Assembly (NCBI GenBank): GCA_964617455.1
Contig: CAZTYF010000001.1
Span: 1-64,000 of the forward strand
DNA from: Monoglobus sp964617455
GTDB lineage: Bacteria > Bacillota > Clostridia > Monoglobales > Monoglobaceae
Length of the DNA stretch: 64,000 bases
Direction: 5' to 3'
Below, piece after piece: positions 1-8,066 of this stretch. Below the pieces are notes generated by a model. It saw only the letters and a list, made by a program, of their open reading frames with translations. It was not told where the DNA came from and searched no databases. The stretch's first letter is position 1. The number at the start of each line of letters is the position of its first letter. The position numbers and the translations under genes were made by a program.

Positions 1-60
1 TGATCTAAGTAAGTGAGTAAGTAACTTACTCTACTCTATTCAATTGGAAGAGCAAGCGCA
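1..60. other. Non-coding window start
   Basis: No gene is visible. A 17-nt near-perfect inverted repeat (GAGTAAGT, one centre base, ACTTACTC) lies at 15-31. Because a 5S rRNA and a tRNA follow, this may be the spacer after a 23S rRNA lying outside the window. That is inference: no 23S sequence is recognisable here. Confidence 0.4.
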
Positions 61-390
61 CGCGGTGCGCAGGGCTCCCGCAAAGCGCCAATGAAGTGCA
101 CATTTTGGAAAAAAGGAGCGCACTTCAGTGCTCCCAAAAAGGCTTGCCTTTTTGGGAAAAAGGAGGAACCGCCGAAAAGGCGCAGCTTTTGCCCAACAGG
201 GCAAAACAAGCCAAAAGGCGAGTTCCGACGCCGCGCCAACGCAGTGCACATTTTGGAAAAAAGGAGCGCACTTCAGGGCTCCCAAAATGCGCCAATGAAA
301 TGCACATTTTGGGAAAGAGGAGCAGTCGCCGGAAAGGCGAAGCTTTTGCCCTTTAGGGCAAAACGAGCAAAGAGGCGGACTGCGACGACG
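61..390 (+). repeat. Structured modular repeat, locus 1 (two units)
   Basis: Two related units make up this locus. Each has a variable-arm hairpin bounded by CCC and GGG (133-156; 281-313), then AAAGAGGAG-like sequence, then a three-way-junction-like module. That module has an outer stem, a short GC hairpin, and a second hairpin of the form TTTTGCCC/GGGCAAAA. The outer stems differ in sequence yet pair in both units: GGAAC 165-169 with GTTCC 222-226, and GCAGTC 322-327 with GACTGC 378-383. Similar copies lie at 2188-2480 (opposite strand) and 8521-8818. The long frames across it look accidental because they exist in all six frames. It abuts the 5S rRNA. I do not recognise the family. Confidence 0.8.
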
Positions 391-508
<118 letters not shown>

Positions 509-513
509 CAAAT

Positions 514-539
514 GAGCTTGCGGATTTTTCCGCAAGCTC
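514..539 (+). terminator. Hairpin after 5S rRNA
   Basis: A perfect 10-bp stem (GAGCTTGCGG with CCGCAAGCTC) encloses a 6-nt ATTTTT loop, five bases after the 5S rRNA. There is no T-tract after the stem, so it may be a processing or stabilising hairpin rather than an intrinsic terminator. Confidence 0.4.
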
Positions 540-569
540 GGGCGCAAGCCCAAAGGACCGAAGCTTCGG

Positions 570-960
570 AGAGAGTGTATTTTCAAAAAATATACACAAA
601 AGAAAGCCTCTGTAGCGAAGTTTTAGAGCGTGTATATATTTCCAAAAATATACACAAAAGAAATTCCTCTGTGGCGAAAGTTTTAGAGCGTGTATATTTT
701 TCCAAAAATATACACAAAAGAAATTCCTCTGTAGCGAAGTTTTAGAGCGTGTATATTTTCCCAAAAATATACGCAAAAGAAAGCCTCTACAGCGAAAGTT
801 TCGGAGCGTGTATATTTTCCAAAAAATATACACAAAAGAAATTCCTCTATAGCGAAAGTTTTAGAGCGTGTATATTTTTTCAAAAAATATACATAAAAGA
901 AATTCCTCTATAGCGAAAGTTTTAGAGCGTGTATATTTTTCCAAAAAATATACACAATAA
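570..960 (+). repeat. Tandem hairpin array with tRNA-like segments
   Basis: About seven tandem units with a period of 58-60 bp. Each holds a hairpin with arms GTGTATATTTTT and AAAAATATACAC (575-597 through 929-955). Between hairpins sits a segment such as CCTCTATAGCGAAAG followed by TTTTAGAGC. Six of these spacers resemble the acceptor-plus-D-arm 5' end of the tRNA-Asn that follows (CCTCTATAGCTCAGTTGGTAGAGC, compared as shorter blocks). The copies nearest the tRNA match best (CCTCTATAGC), and distal ones have drifted (CCTCTGTGGC, CCTCTACAGC). No coding function is apparent. Confidence 0.85.
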
Positions 961-965
961 CATAT

Positions 966-1041
966 TCCTCTATAGCTCAGTTGGTAGAGCATGCGGCTGT
1001 TAACCGCAGGGTCGTTGGTTCGAGTCCAACTGGAGGAGCCA
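966..1041 (+). tRNA. tRNA-Asn (GUU)
   Basis: A complete cloverleaf with encoded CCA. The acceptor stem pairs TCCTCTA (966-972) with TGGAGGA (1031-1037), with one G-U wobble. The D-arm is GCTC/GAGC. The anticodon stem TGCGG/CCGCA encloses loop CTGTTAA with anticodon GTT. The T-arm is GTTGG-TTCGAGT-CCAAC. The discriminator is G1038, followed by CCA. It decodes AAC and AAU. It follows the 5S rRNA and the tandem hairpin array and is closed by a terminator. Confidence 0.97.
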
Positions 1042-1045
1042 AAGA

Positions 1046-1075
1046 GCCCCGGATCAGAAAGATCCGGGGCCTTTT
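1046..1075 (+). terminator. Intrinsic terminator of the rRNA/tRNA unit
   Basis: A perfect 10-bp GC-rich stem (GCCCCGGATC with GATCCGGGGC), loop AGAAA, followed by CTTTTGATTT. It begins five bases after the tRNA CCA end, as expected for termination of a stable-RNA transcript. Confidence 0.9.
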
Positions 1076-1111
1076 GATTTAATTCGTTTGATTGCCGGCG
1101 GCAATCCGCGC

Positions 1112-1141
1112 CCCACAAAGGCACGCCTTTGCGGGAGCCCT
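1112..1141 (-). repeat. Fragment of the structured repeat
   Basis: An isolated copy of the variable-arm hairpin module (arms CCACAAAGGC and GCCTTTGCGGG, then AGCCCT). It lies in inverse orientation relative to locus 1 and lacks the junction module. The rest of the 170-base spacer to the next gene shows nothing recognisable. Confidence 0.6.
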
Positions 1142-1244
1142 AAAAATGCCGGCTTCTCTTTCGGGGGCGTTTCCCGTATGGATGATACAAGGAGAGAGAG
1201 GGGAGATTAATTTCCCCCCGATTGATTGCCGAGCGGGTGCCCCG

Positions 1245-2009
1245 TCAAAGATAAACTTCACATTCCTTGCGGACGGAACAGGCTTTTTTGATAGTCATGG
1301 CAGCAAGGGAAACCATCACGGAGTTTACCGTTCTTGCGTTGTGAGGGCATTTTGCCACGCACCGCATGCAGGAAATGCATTTTGCTTTATCCGAATTTTT
1401 TATGCTGCTCTTGTCAATTGCACCAACCGGACATATTTCGGCACATAATCCGCAATTTACGCAGGAAGAGTTGGCTTTTGGCACCAATCCGGCGCTTCCG
1501 GCTTTCTTGTAGGGCCGATTCCCGGGAATCGAAAATTCCTCTCGGCCATTTGAATCGCTTAGTTTTTTGGAAATCTTCCCGGCAATATCTTTGAGATTTA
1601 TTTCATCCCGTTCGTCGGGCCGGCCCGTTCCGTACCGGGGCATGATGGAATGTTGTGCGACTGCCGCAACCGCCGCAATTACACGGAAGCCGCATTCTTT
1701 TGCCAAATCGGCCATTTCGACCAACGTGTCCTCATAGGCTCGGTTCCCATATACGCAGAGCACTGCGCAAGGCATCCCGTTACCCTTGATTTTTTTCATG
1801 CGCTCCGCGGCCACTGCGGGAACACGCCCGCCGAATGAGGGCATCGCGACTACGGCTATGTCGGATTGGTCCGGTGCAAAACCGTCTGCGCGAAAATTCC
1901 TGTCGGACAGGTCGCAAGTCCGTACCTCTTCACCGAGAGATGAGCAGAGAATCCTCGCAACCTTTTCCGTTCCCCCCGTGGGGCTGAATAAGATAAGTGA
2001 GCATTTCAT
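1245..2009 (-). CDS. EFR1-type flavodoxin/ferredoxin protein
   Basis: A 254-residue cytoplasmic iron-sulfur flavoprotein-like protein. The N-terminal half is flavodoxin-like, with the phosphate-binding-loop type motif SPTGGTEK at residues 9-16. The C-terminus carries two [4Fe-4S] motifs of the CxxCxxCxxxCP type at about residues 183-194 and 211-222. This is the EFR1 family arrangement, thought to shuttle electrons; the partner is unknown. The ATG at 2009 is chosen because GAGGAGG precedes it with about nine bases of spacing. An upstream in-frame TTG would place the SD inside the gene. It stands alone between two repeat loci. Confidence 0.85.
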   Translation of the reverse strand: MKCSLILFSPTGGTEKVARILCSSLGEEVRTCDLSDRNFRADGFAPDQSDIAVVAMPSFGGRVPAVAAERMKKIKGNGMPCAVLCVYGNRAYEDTLVEMADLAKECGFRVIAAVAAVAQHSIMPRYGTGRPDERDEINLKDIAGKISKKLSDSNGREEFSIPGNRPYKKAGSAGLVPKANSSCVNCGLCAEICPVGAIDKSSIKNSDKAKCISCMRCVAKCPHNARTVNSVMVSLAAMTIKKACSVRKECEVYL

Positions 2010-2187
2010 ATGACCGTTCCTCCTCAAACAGAAGTTGACGCTATTTTAAGAACGCAGTTTGTCCGTGTATCGCGCCCTTTCTTTGCGGATACCGGAAATG
2101 ACGAATTCTTCAAAAAATGCGCCTCTCAATATATATATGTACTCGATACGGATATATTTTATCTTAAAAACATTTGATTGTCAACTT
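2010..2187. other. Spacer without recognised features
   Basis: AT-rich spacer upstream of the EFR1 gene. A minus-strand promoter for that gene should lie here, but I see no convincing -35/-10 pair. Confidence 0.4.
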
Positions 2188-2480
2188 CGTCGACGATCCC
2201 TACGCTTGCTTGCTTCCGCACAAAGTGCGAAAGTCTCACCTGCTTCGGGTCGTCTCCTCTTTCCCGCAAAGTGCATTTCATTGGCGCTTTGCGGGAGCCC
2301 TGAAAAAGTGCGCCTCTTAACTCGTTTCCTCGCAAGCGAGAAAACATTCGTCTTACCGGCGTCGTCGGAAATCCCTACGCTTGCTTGTTTTGCCCTGTCG
2401 GACAAAAGCTGCGCCCGCTACGGGTTTCCTCCTCTTTCCCACAAAGCGCATTTCATTGGCGCTTTGCGGGAGCCCTGTGG
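2188..2480 (-). repeat. Structured modular repeat, locus 2 (two units)
   Basis: Two units plus an intermediate hairpin, all on the minus strand. Outer stems pair GGAAA 2367-2371 with TTTCC 2425-2429, and GACGA 2192-2196 with TCGTC 2250-2254. The inner hairpins are TTTTG.CC/GG.CAAAA (2388-2407) and TTCCGCAC/GTGCGAAA (2214-2232); their single apparent mismatches become U-G wobbles in the minus-strand RNA. The CCC...GGG hairpins lie at 2264-2293 and 2438-2469. The stems differ from locus 1 yet keep pairing, which is why I treat this as a structured element. Confidence 0.8.
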
Positions 2481-2653
2481 GGAGCCGGCGTTGCGGCAGC
2501 AATGACTGAGGGGTTTCTAAACGAGCTTGGACCGGTAACGTAACATCACTCTAAAGATTTTCACCCCAAAACCCAAACATGGCACTCCGTGGCACATTTT
2601 TCTTGTTATAATATAATCAAGAAGATGATTATATCAAAAAAGGAGTGTCACAT
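2481..2653. promoter_or_regulatory. Leader of DUF4373 gene with weak promoter
   Basis: A -10 TATAAT at 2612-2617 is preceded at 16 bp by TGGCAC (2590-2595), a poor -35. A second TATAAT-like hexamer overlaps at 2607-2612. The ribosome binding site AGGAG at 2640-2644 decides the ATG at 2654. Confidence 0.4.
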
Positions 2654-3358
2654 ATGGCAAGAATCAGAAAGACCGGGGCGGAATATTTTCCCATGGATGT
2701 CCATTCCGACGAGAGAATTCGGCTTATCGAGGCAGAATTTGGGCTCTGCGGATTTGCCGTTATTGTCAAACTTTGGCAAAAAATCTATTCCGAAAAGGGC
2801 TACTATGCGGATTTTGGGGATGATTCAAGACTGCTCTTTGCAAAGGAATTGGGTATCTCCAAAACCGATGTGGAAGAAATCACCGAGGCTGCAATAAATC
2901 GGGGCATATTCGACAAACAAATGATGAAAAGATTCGGAATTTTAACCTCGGCGGAGATCCAGCTTCAATACTTGGAAATTGTCTCAAGAAGAGAAAGAGT
3001 CGATTTGGAAAAGAAGTTTTTGCTCGTCTCAATACCGGAAAAATTCCAAAATGTATACATTGGCGGAATTAATGTTAACATTAATGCGGAAAATGTTGAC
3101 GGCGGTACACAAAGAAAAGAAAAGAAAAGAATAGAAAAGCATAGTATAGAAAATAAAAGCGCATCGCGCAATGAGCGCGACGCTTGCGAGGGCGCTCCGC
3201 GCCTTGAGAGTGTGAAAAACAAAAGGCCGATTGGTGAGAAATACAAACCCAAATCGGTGAAATCACGAAGCAGCGGCTTTTGCAACTTCACCGACGAGAG
3301 CAACACGGACTATGATGCGATTGAGGAGAAGCTTTTGGAGATGATGCTGGAGGGGTGA
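2654..3358 (+). CDS. DUF4373 (Lin1244/Lin1753-like) protein
   Basis: A 234-residue protein. Its N-terminal ~100 residues match the DUF4373 pattern (RIRKTGAEYFPMDV, then DERIRLIEAEFG and GFAVIVKLW). This domain is found at the N-terminus of phage replisome organiser and DnaD-like proteins and has a winged-helix-like fold. The C-terminal half is a charged, low-complexity Lys/Glu/Arg stretch encoded by AAAAG repeats around 3110-3160, a possible slippage site. The preferred ATG lies eight bases after AGGAG; an upstream in-frame GTG at 2645 overlaps that SD. No other phage gene is adjacent, so it may be a relic of an integrated element. Its role here is unknown. Confidence 0.75.
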   Translation: MARIRKTGAEYFPMDVHSDERIRLIEAEFGLCGFAVIVKLWQKIYSEKGYYADFGDDSRLLFAKELGISKTDVEEITEAAINRGIFDKQMMKRFGILTSAEIQLQYLEIVSRRERVDLEKKFLLVSIPEKFQNVYIGGINVNINAENVDGGTQRKEKKRIEKHSIENKSASRNERDACEGAPRLESVKNKRPIGEKYKPKSVKSRSSGFCNFTDESNTDYDAIEEKLLEMMLEG

Positions 3359-3458
3359 GGCGCTGCCGTATCGGTGAGGGGCGATTTTTGGCGGGGGTTG
3401 CCGGGAGATATTTATAATAACTTAAGAAATAGTTTAGAAAAAGTTTAGAAACGGGTTT

Positions 3459-3464
3459 TATAAT
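3459..3464 (+). promoter_or_regulatory. Possible -10 element
   Basis: TATAAT occurs 62 bases before the start of the secreted-protein gene, in an AT-rich spacer. No good -35 stands at 16-18 bp, so this is only a candidate. Confidence 0.3.
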
Positions 3465-3525
3465 ACATACATAAGCCAAATGTTTCGAAACGAGCTTAAA
3501 ACCATTTTGAAAGTGAGGATTTTAT

Positions 3526-4446
3526 ATGAAAAAGAAAAATCGCAAATTGAGAGCTGCACTTTGCGTATTCACGGCATTGCTTATCCTTGGCACGGCGGTG
3601 TTTGCCAACTATGACAATGCGGGGGGATATTCGGAAATCAAGAATGCGCTCAAAAATATGCTTTATCAAGACAACTTTTCCTTAAACGCCACGGCCGGTG
3701 TGAGTATTGACGGTGCGAATGCGGGATTTTCCGAAAAAGTGATATACAAACTCAACGGAGGCGGAAAGGTTCAAAGTTATGAGTATACGGAAGAAACCGT
3801 TGATTATGAACTTGACTATTCCCATGAGAGTATTTGCCAGGACGGAGACCGATATTCCTCCACGACCACTGTAGACGACGAAGGCAACAGGCATACCTCC
3901 GCCTATGTGTATTCCGGCTATGGGGATGCTTTTCCGATTGCGGATCTTGAGGACGAGAGAATTTCAAAGGGAGTTAATCTTGCGGAGGCCCTCTCCGATG
4001 TGCTTGTCGGGGACATAAAAAACAACATCGCATTAACTCAAAGCGACGAAAGCGGCCGCACCTACACCCTGAATATGTCCGGTGAGCAGCTGCCCAAATA
4101 CCTGACTGCGGCATTTGCTTTTCTGTGCGCCGGCATTCGGGAGGAAAAAAGCGGAAATCTTCACATCAACAGCGAATATGAAAAGACGGTAATCGATATA
4201 ATGACAAACGCCAAGGAGCCGTATGTGAAAAACGTTTGCGGAAATGTGACCATAGATGACCGCGACAGAATCACCGCCTTTGACGGCACCGTGTCGATTA
4301 TCGGATATGACGGGAACAACAATGCACGTGAGCTTTCGTATAATCTGAGCTTAACCGTGGGAGATTTCGGAACCACCTTCATAGACCCCGTCACAAATCC
4401 CGAAGACTATAACAGCATGGCCACGGCAGGTTCCGATTTTAAATGA
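3526..4446 (+). CDS. Secreted protein of unknown function
   Basis: A 306-residue protein that I do not recognise. It begins with a classical signal peptide: a basic stretch MKKKNRKLR, then a hydrophobic core ending in an ALLILGTAVFA-type stretch with likely cleavage after VFA (about residue 27). There is no lipobox cysteine. The mature part is acidic, probably beta-rich, with no catalytic motif visible. It sits 92 bases ahead of an ABC transporter and two-component system on the same strand, so it may be an accessory or target of that system, though a separate promoter is possible. The ATG follows GTGAGGA. Confidence 0.75.
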   Translation: MKKKNRKLRAALCVFTALLILGTAVFANYDNAGGYSEIKNALKNMLYQDNFSLNATAGVSIDGANAGFSEKVIYKLNGGGKVQSYEYTEETVDYELDYSHESICQDGDRYSSTTTVDDEGNRHTSAYVYSGYGDAFPIADLEDERISKGVNLAEALSDVLVGDIKNNIALTQSDESGRTYTLNMSGEQLPKYLTAAFAFLCAGIREEKSGNLHINSEYEKTVIDIMTNAKEPYVKNVCGNVTIDDRDRITAFDGTVSIIGYDGNNNARELSYNLSLTVGDFGTTFIDPVTNPEDYNSMATAGSDFK

Positions 4447-4538
4447 TTTTGCGATTTTACGGGTGATTGGATTTTGGATAAAAAAAATAAACGACTGACA
4501 TTTGCGGCCGTGCGGTCACAAACACAAAGGGAAAAGAT

Positions 4539-5306
4539 ATGGGAAATACGGTTTTATCAATCGGGAATTTAAAAAAGCTATACAAAAACGGCCGCGGCGT
4601 TCGCGACATATCCCTCACCCTGCGGGAAGGCGAGATAATGGGACTCTTGGGGCCGAACGGTTCCGGAAAGACCACCACCATGAAGGCGGTGTGCGGGATG
4701 TGCGGAATCGATGCCGGCGAAATCCGAGTTTTCGGCCGAGACATTGACACGGATTTTGAGGCTGCGACGGAGAGGGTGGGCGCTCTTATTGAGGCGCCCG
4801 CCCTGTATGAAAATCTCTCGGCCCGAAAAAATCTGGTTTTGGCGGCAAGGTTCTATCCGAAGCTGCGGGGAAAAGACGGCGTAAGGCGCATAGACGAGGT
4901 TCTTGAAACGGTGAATCTCACCGAGTATGCCAAAGACAAAGCAGGGCGGTTTTCCCTCGGTATGAAACAGAGATTGGGCTTGGCTTTGGCTTTTTTGTCA
5001 AAACCGGGGCTTGTTATCCTTGACGAGCCCACCAACGGCCTCGACATCGAGGGTGTTGTCCGGTTGAGAAAAATAATACGGGATATGGCGGATCGGGAAG
5101 GCACTGCCTTCCTGATTGCCGGGCATATAGCCGCAGAGCTTGAGAAAATCTGTGACAAGGCGGCTGTCATATACAACGGCAGAATTCACGCTGTCGCAAA
5201 TATGGAGGACATACTCGAAAATCATCCGTCTCTTGAGGACTATTTTTTGTCGGTCAGCGGAGTCGGAGACTCGGAAGGAGGAAGTTATGAACGGCATTAC
5301 AGCTAA
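4539..5306 (+). CDS. ABC transporter ATP-binding protein
   Basis: The 255-residue ATPase of an ABC-2-type exporter. Walker A is GPNGSGKTT (about residues 40-48), the signature is a degenerate FSLGMKQR, Walker B is LVILDEP with the D-loop following, and the switch histidine is in AGH. Single-domain ATPases of this kind (CcmA/BcrA class) pair with a membrane permease. The permease gene overlaps by 20 bases, which implies translational coupling. With the downstream histidine kinase and regulator it resembles antibiotic or lantibiotic self-protection and detoxification modules. The substrate is unknown. AAAGGGA precedes the ATG. Confidence 0.9.
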   Translation: MGNTVLSIGNLKKLYKNGRGVRDISLTLREGEIMGLLGPNGSGKTTTMKAVCGMCGIDAGEIRVFGRDIDTDFEAATERVGALIEAPALYENLSARKNLVLAARFYPKLRGKDGVRRIDEVLETVNLTEYAKDKAGRFSLGMKQRLGLALAFLSKPGLVILDEPTNGLDIEGVVRLRKIIRDMADREGTAFLIAGHIAAELEKICDKAAVIYNGRIHAVANMEDILENHPSLEDYFLSVSGVGDSEGGSYERHYS

Positions 5307-6033
5307 TCTTAAAAATGAGCTTGACAAGCTCCTGAGCCGAAAGAAATACATTGTCTTTATGATTATCGAGGCGGCTGTTTGCGCAGGTGCCGCATGTGTA
5401 AAGATTTTGTCCTCCCGCGTGTCCGGGGGCAGTTTCGATTTGAGCGGCCTGAATACTTCAATGAGTCTTTTGAGCTTTTTCGCGGAAGCCGTGATACCGT
5501 TCATATCCATTATGGCCGTTTGCGAGTTGTTCTCCGCCGAGTTTCGCGACCAAACCATCCGTGCCGTTTTGGTGCGACCCTGCCAAAGGTATAAGATTTT
5601 TTTGGGCAAAGTATTTGCGGTGTTTATTTTGGCTTTGATGAATATATCGGTAATTTTGACCGCGTCGGCCATAGCCGATTTGACGGTGTCCCGAAAAATC
5701 GTCGGTTTCGGATATGCTTTGGGTGCGTATATCATCGACGCATTTCCGATTCTCGTCGTGATTCTTATGGCGGTTATGATAAATCAATTTACAAAAAGCT
5801 CGACAATGGCGATGTTTTTATGTATAATGATCTATGTGGGACTTAAAATAGCGGGAATATATTTCAGCAGTTTGGGCGGATTGCTGTTCACCGGATATAT
5901 GCAGCTGCACAGAATTCTATGGGGAGGCGGAATGCCCCCGTTGGCGGCATCTTTCAAAGTGCTGCTCCTTGTGGGCTATGGGTTGACTTTTTCCGCCGTG
6001 GGATATTATGCCTTCAAATTCAAAGAGTTTTGA
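5287..6033 (+). CDS. ABC-2 type permease
   Basis: A 248-residue membrane protein with about six hydrophobic segments (for example residues 20-40, 65-90, 115-140, 150-175, 180-205 and 220-243). It is the usual size for the permease half of BcrB/NatB-like exporters. The start at 5287 is set by GGAGGAAGTT just upstream and by the 20-base overlap with the ATPase gene. It probably forms the transmembrane channel with that ATPase. The family assignment comes from context and topology rather than a sharp motif. Confidence 0.85.
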   Translation: MNGITANLKNELDKLLSRKKYIVFMIIEAAVCAGAACVKILSSRVSGGSFDLSGLNTSMSLLSFFAEAVIPFISIMAVCELFSAEFRDQTIRAVLVRPCQRYKIFLGKVFAVFILALMNISVILTASAIADLTVSRKIVGFGYALGAYIIDAFPILVVILMAVMINQFTKSSTMAMFLCIMIYVGLKIAGIYFSSLGGLLFTGYMQLHRILWGGGMPPLAASFKVLLLVGYGLTFSAVGYYAFKFKEF

Positions 6034-6089
6034 ATTTTCGGTTGAATATGCCGTGATGGACTCCGCAGGATTTTAAAGAGATTGGGAGT

Positions 6090-7220
6090 GTGAGTCGGTT
6101 GTCCGTAAAAACCAAATTCTTCATCTCATCGATATTGATGCTTGTATTGCCGATTTTGCTGATGGTGTTGATTTCGGCGTTTATATTGGTGCTGCTTATG
6201 GGTTACTTCCCCGGCGTCAGCATTGAAATAAAGGGTTTGGCTCCGACAATATACAATCCCATACTCAGACGATATGCGATGCTGTGGATTGTGATATTAA
6301 TTATAGTCGTTGCGGGCTGCTGCGTGGGAGTTACGGCCTATCTCACAAAGACAATAGTGCGCCCCCTTAGGGGGATATCCGATGCCGTGGAACATCTGAC
6401 GAGAGGCGATGTGGATTATGAAATATTGAGTTCGGGGGACGGCGAGATAAAGGAGGTTTATGATTCCTTGGAGCGCCTGCGGTTGAGACTGAAGCGCTCC
6501 GTCGGTGACGAGATTGCAAGGGAAGAGGAGCATAGGATGCTTATTGCCAACATTTCCCATGATTTAAAAACACCCATCACATCCATAAAGGGCTATGTGG
6601 AAGGTCTGCGGGACGGGGTCGCCTCGGGGCCGGATATGACGAAACACTATCTCGACACTATCCTCGCCAAGACGGAGACCCTCGAAAATATGGTGGGCAA
6701 TCTGTCTCTCTACGCAAAACTGAATTCAGGCTCGGAGTATGACATAAGAGAGTATGACATCCTCGACTTTTCGAAAGAGATGCTCGGGGAATATGAAATC
6801 GATTTGAAAAATGAGGATATGGTTTGGTCGGTGAAGGGCGAGAGCATTGTGCTCCCCTTTGACCGAGCAAAAATGAAAAGGGTGTTCTCAAACATCATTG
6901 AAAATTCCATAAAATACAAAAAACCCGAGGAGCCCGGGAGCATTGAAATCACGGTGAGCCGAGACGGGGATTTTGCGGTTATTGCTTTTGCGGACAGAGG
7001 AATCGGCATTGGCGAGGAAGACGAAAAGCACGTCTTTGAAACCTTTTTTCGGGCGGATCCCGCTCGGACGATGAACGTATCCGGCAACGGGCTGGGCCTT
7101 TCGATATGCGAAAGGATTGTAAAAGACCACGGAGGCAGAATGTGGCTCAGAGGCAACGGGGATAGGCCGGGACTCACCGTATATATTCGGCTGAAAATAT
7201 CGGACGGGGCAAACAGATGA
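6090..7220 (+). CDS. Sensor histidine kinase
   Basis: A 376-residue membrane sensor. TM1 spans about residues 10-37 and TM2 about 63-85, with only a short extracytoplasmic loop. A HAMP domain follows (87-138), then the dimerisation H-box ISHDLKTP with His157. The ATPase domain has an N-box (IIENSIKYK), DRGIGIG and GNGLGLS. The short external loop is typical of intramembrane-sensing kinases linked to ABC exporters (established for Bce-type systems; inferred here). The start is ambiguous: GTG at 6090 or TTG at 6099, the latter with GGGAG at better spacing. It partners the regulator downstream. Confidence 0.9.
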   Translation: MSRLSVKTKFFISSILMLVLPILLMVLISAFILVLLMGYFPGVSIEIKGLAPTIYNPILRRYAMLWIVILIIVVAGCCVGVTAYLTKTIVRPLRGISDAVEHLTRGDVDYEILSSGDGEIKEVYDSLERLRLRLKRSVGDEIAREEEHRMLIANISHDLKTPITSIKGYVEGLRDGVASGPDMTKHYLDTILAKTETLENMVGNLSLYAKLNSGSEYDIREYDILDFSKEMLGEYEIDLKNEDMVWSVKGESIVLPFDRAKMKRVFSNIIENSIKYKKPEEPGSIEITVSRDGDFAVIAFADRGIGIGEEDEKHVFETFFRADPARTMNVSGNGLGLSICERIVKDHGGRMWLRGNGDRPGLTVYIRLKISDGANR

Positions 7221-7229
7221 AAGGATTGA

Positions 7230-7922
7230 ATGTATCATATGAAAATTTTGATAATAGAGGACGACAGAAGCATTGCGGAGCTTGAGAGGGACTATTTGAT
7301 TGCCGCGGGATTCGAGTGCGATTTGGAGTTTGACGGTATATCGGGCCTCAAGGCGGCCCTTGAAGGAGACTACGACCTTGTGATTATCGACGTTATGCTG
7401 CCCTATCGGGACGGGTTTTCCGTTTGTGCGGAGCTTCGGAAGGTTAAAGACGTGCCCGTGATTTTCCTGTCTGCCAAATCCGAGGATGTCGATAAAATCC
7501 GAGGCTTGGGATTGGGAGCCGATGACTATATAGCCAAACCCTTTTCGCCCTCCGAAATGGTTGCCAGGGTGAAAGCCCACACCGCTCGGTATAAAACCTT
7601 AAAATCGGAGGGGGCCACCAAATCCGAGGTGTTGACACTGAAATGTCTGACCGTCGATAAAGCCTCCCGCCGTGTTTTTGTCGAAGGGAATGAAATTGCC
7701 CTCACCGTCAAAGAGTATGATTTGCTGCTGTTTTTGATTGAAAATCCCAATATTGTGTTCAGCAAGGACAGGCTGTTCGACAGAATATGGGGAATGGATG
7801 CCTTAGGGGACGCCTCAACCGTCACGGTCCACGTGCAGCGGGTGAGGGACAAGCTTGAAAAATACACCGATGAAAAATTCATAGAAACCGTCTGGGGCGC
7901 CGGCTACAGACTTGCAACGTAA
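7230..7922 (+). CDS. OmpR/PhoB-family response regulator
   Basis: A 230-residue DNA-binding regulator. The receiver domain has acidic residues EDD (10-12), phospho-acceptor Asp54 in VIIDVMLP, and the conserved Lys in LSAKSED. The C-terminal winged helix (about 130-228) carries an LTVKEYDLL motif and ends in GAGYRL. It begins nine bases after the kinase gene, so the two are co-transcribed. Its likely targets include the upstream ABC exporter. The ATG at 7230 follows AAAGGA at five bases; a second ATG lies at 7239. Confidence 0.93.
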   Translation: MYHMKILIIEDDRSIAELERDYLIAAGFECDLEFDGISGLKAALEGDYDLVIIDVMLPYRDGFSVCAELRKVKDVPVIFLSAKSEDVDKIRGLGLGADDYIAKPFSPSEMVARVKAHTARYKTLKSEGATKSEVLTLKCLTVDKASRRVFVEGNEIALTVKEYDLLLFLIENPNIVFSKDRLFDRIWGMDALGDASTVTVHVQRVRDKLEKYTDEKFIETVWGAGYRLAT

Positions 7923-8031
7923 CACGCAGCGCCGGAATGCGCCTTTAAGGGTGAGGCTTGTGTGAGTGCCGCAACAGCGGCAGATGTTTTGAAGGGCGGA
8001 CAAGCCACCCAAAAAACTCAAAAAATCCCCC

Positions 8032-8060
8032 TTGACAAAAAGGAGGAGTTATATTATAAT
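8032..8060 (+). promoter_or_regulatory. Consensus sigma-A promoter of small RNA
   Basis: A perfect TTGACA (8032-8037), a 17-bp spacer and a perfect TATAAT (8055-8060). Expected transcription start is about 8067. No credible reading frame follows before the terminator, so the product is probably a small RNA. Confidence 0.85.
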
Positions 8061-8066
8061 GAAAGC

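Noticed and set aside
570..960. CRISPR array
   Set aside because: The spacing is regular, but both the hairpins and the segments between them are near-identical between units. There are no unique spacers and no cas genes.
2654..3358. Complete prophage
   Set aside because: Only one phage-associated domain (DUF4373) is present. No integrase, structural or lysis genes flank it and no attachment sites are visible.
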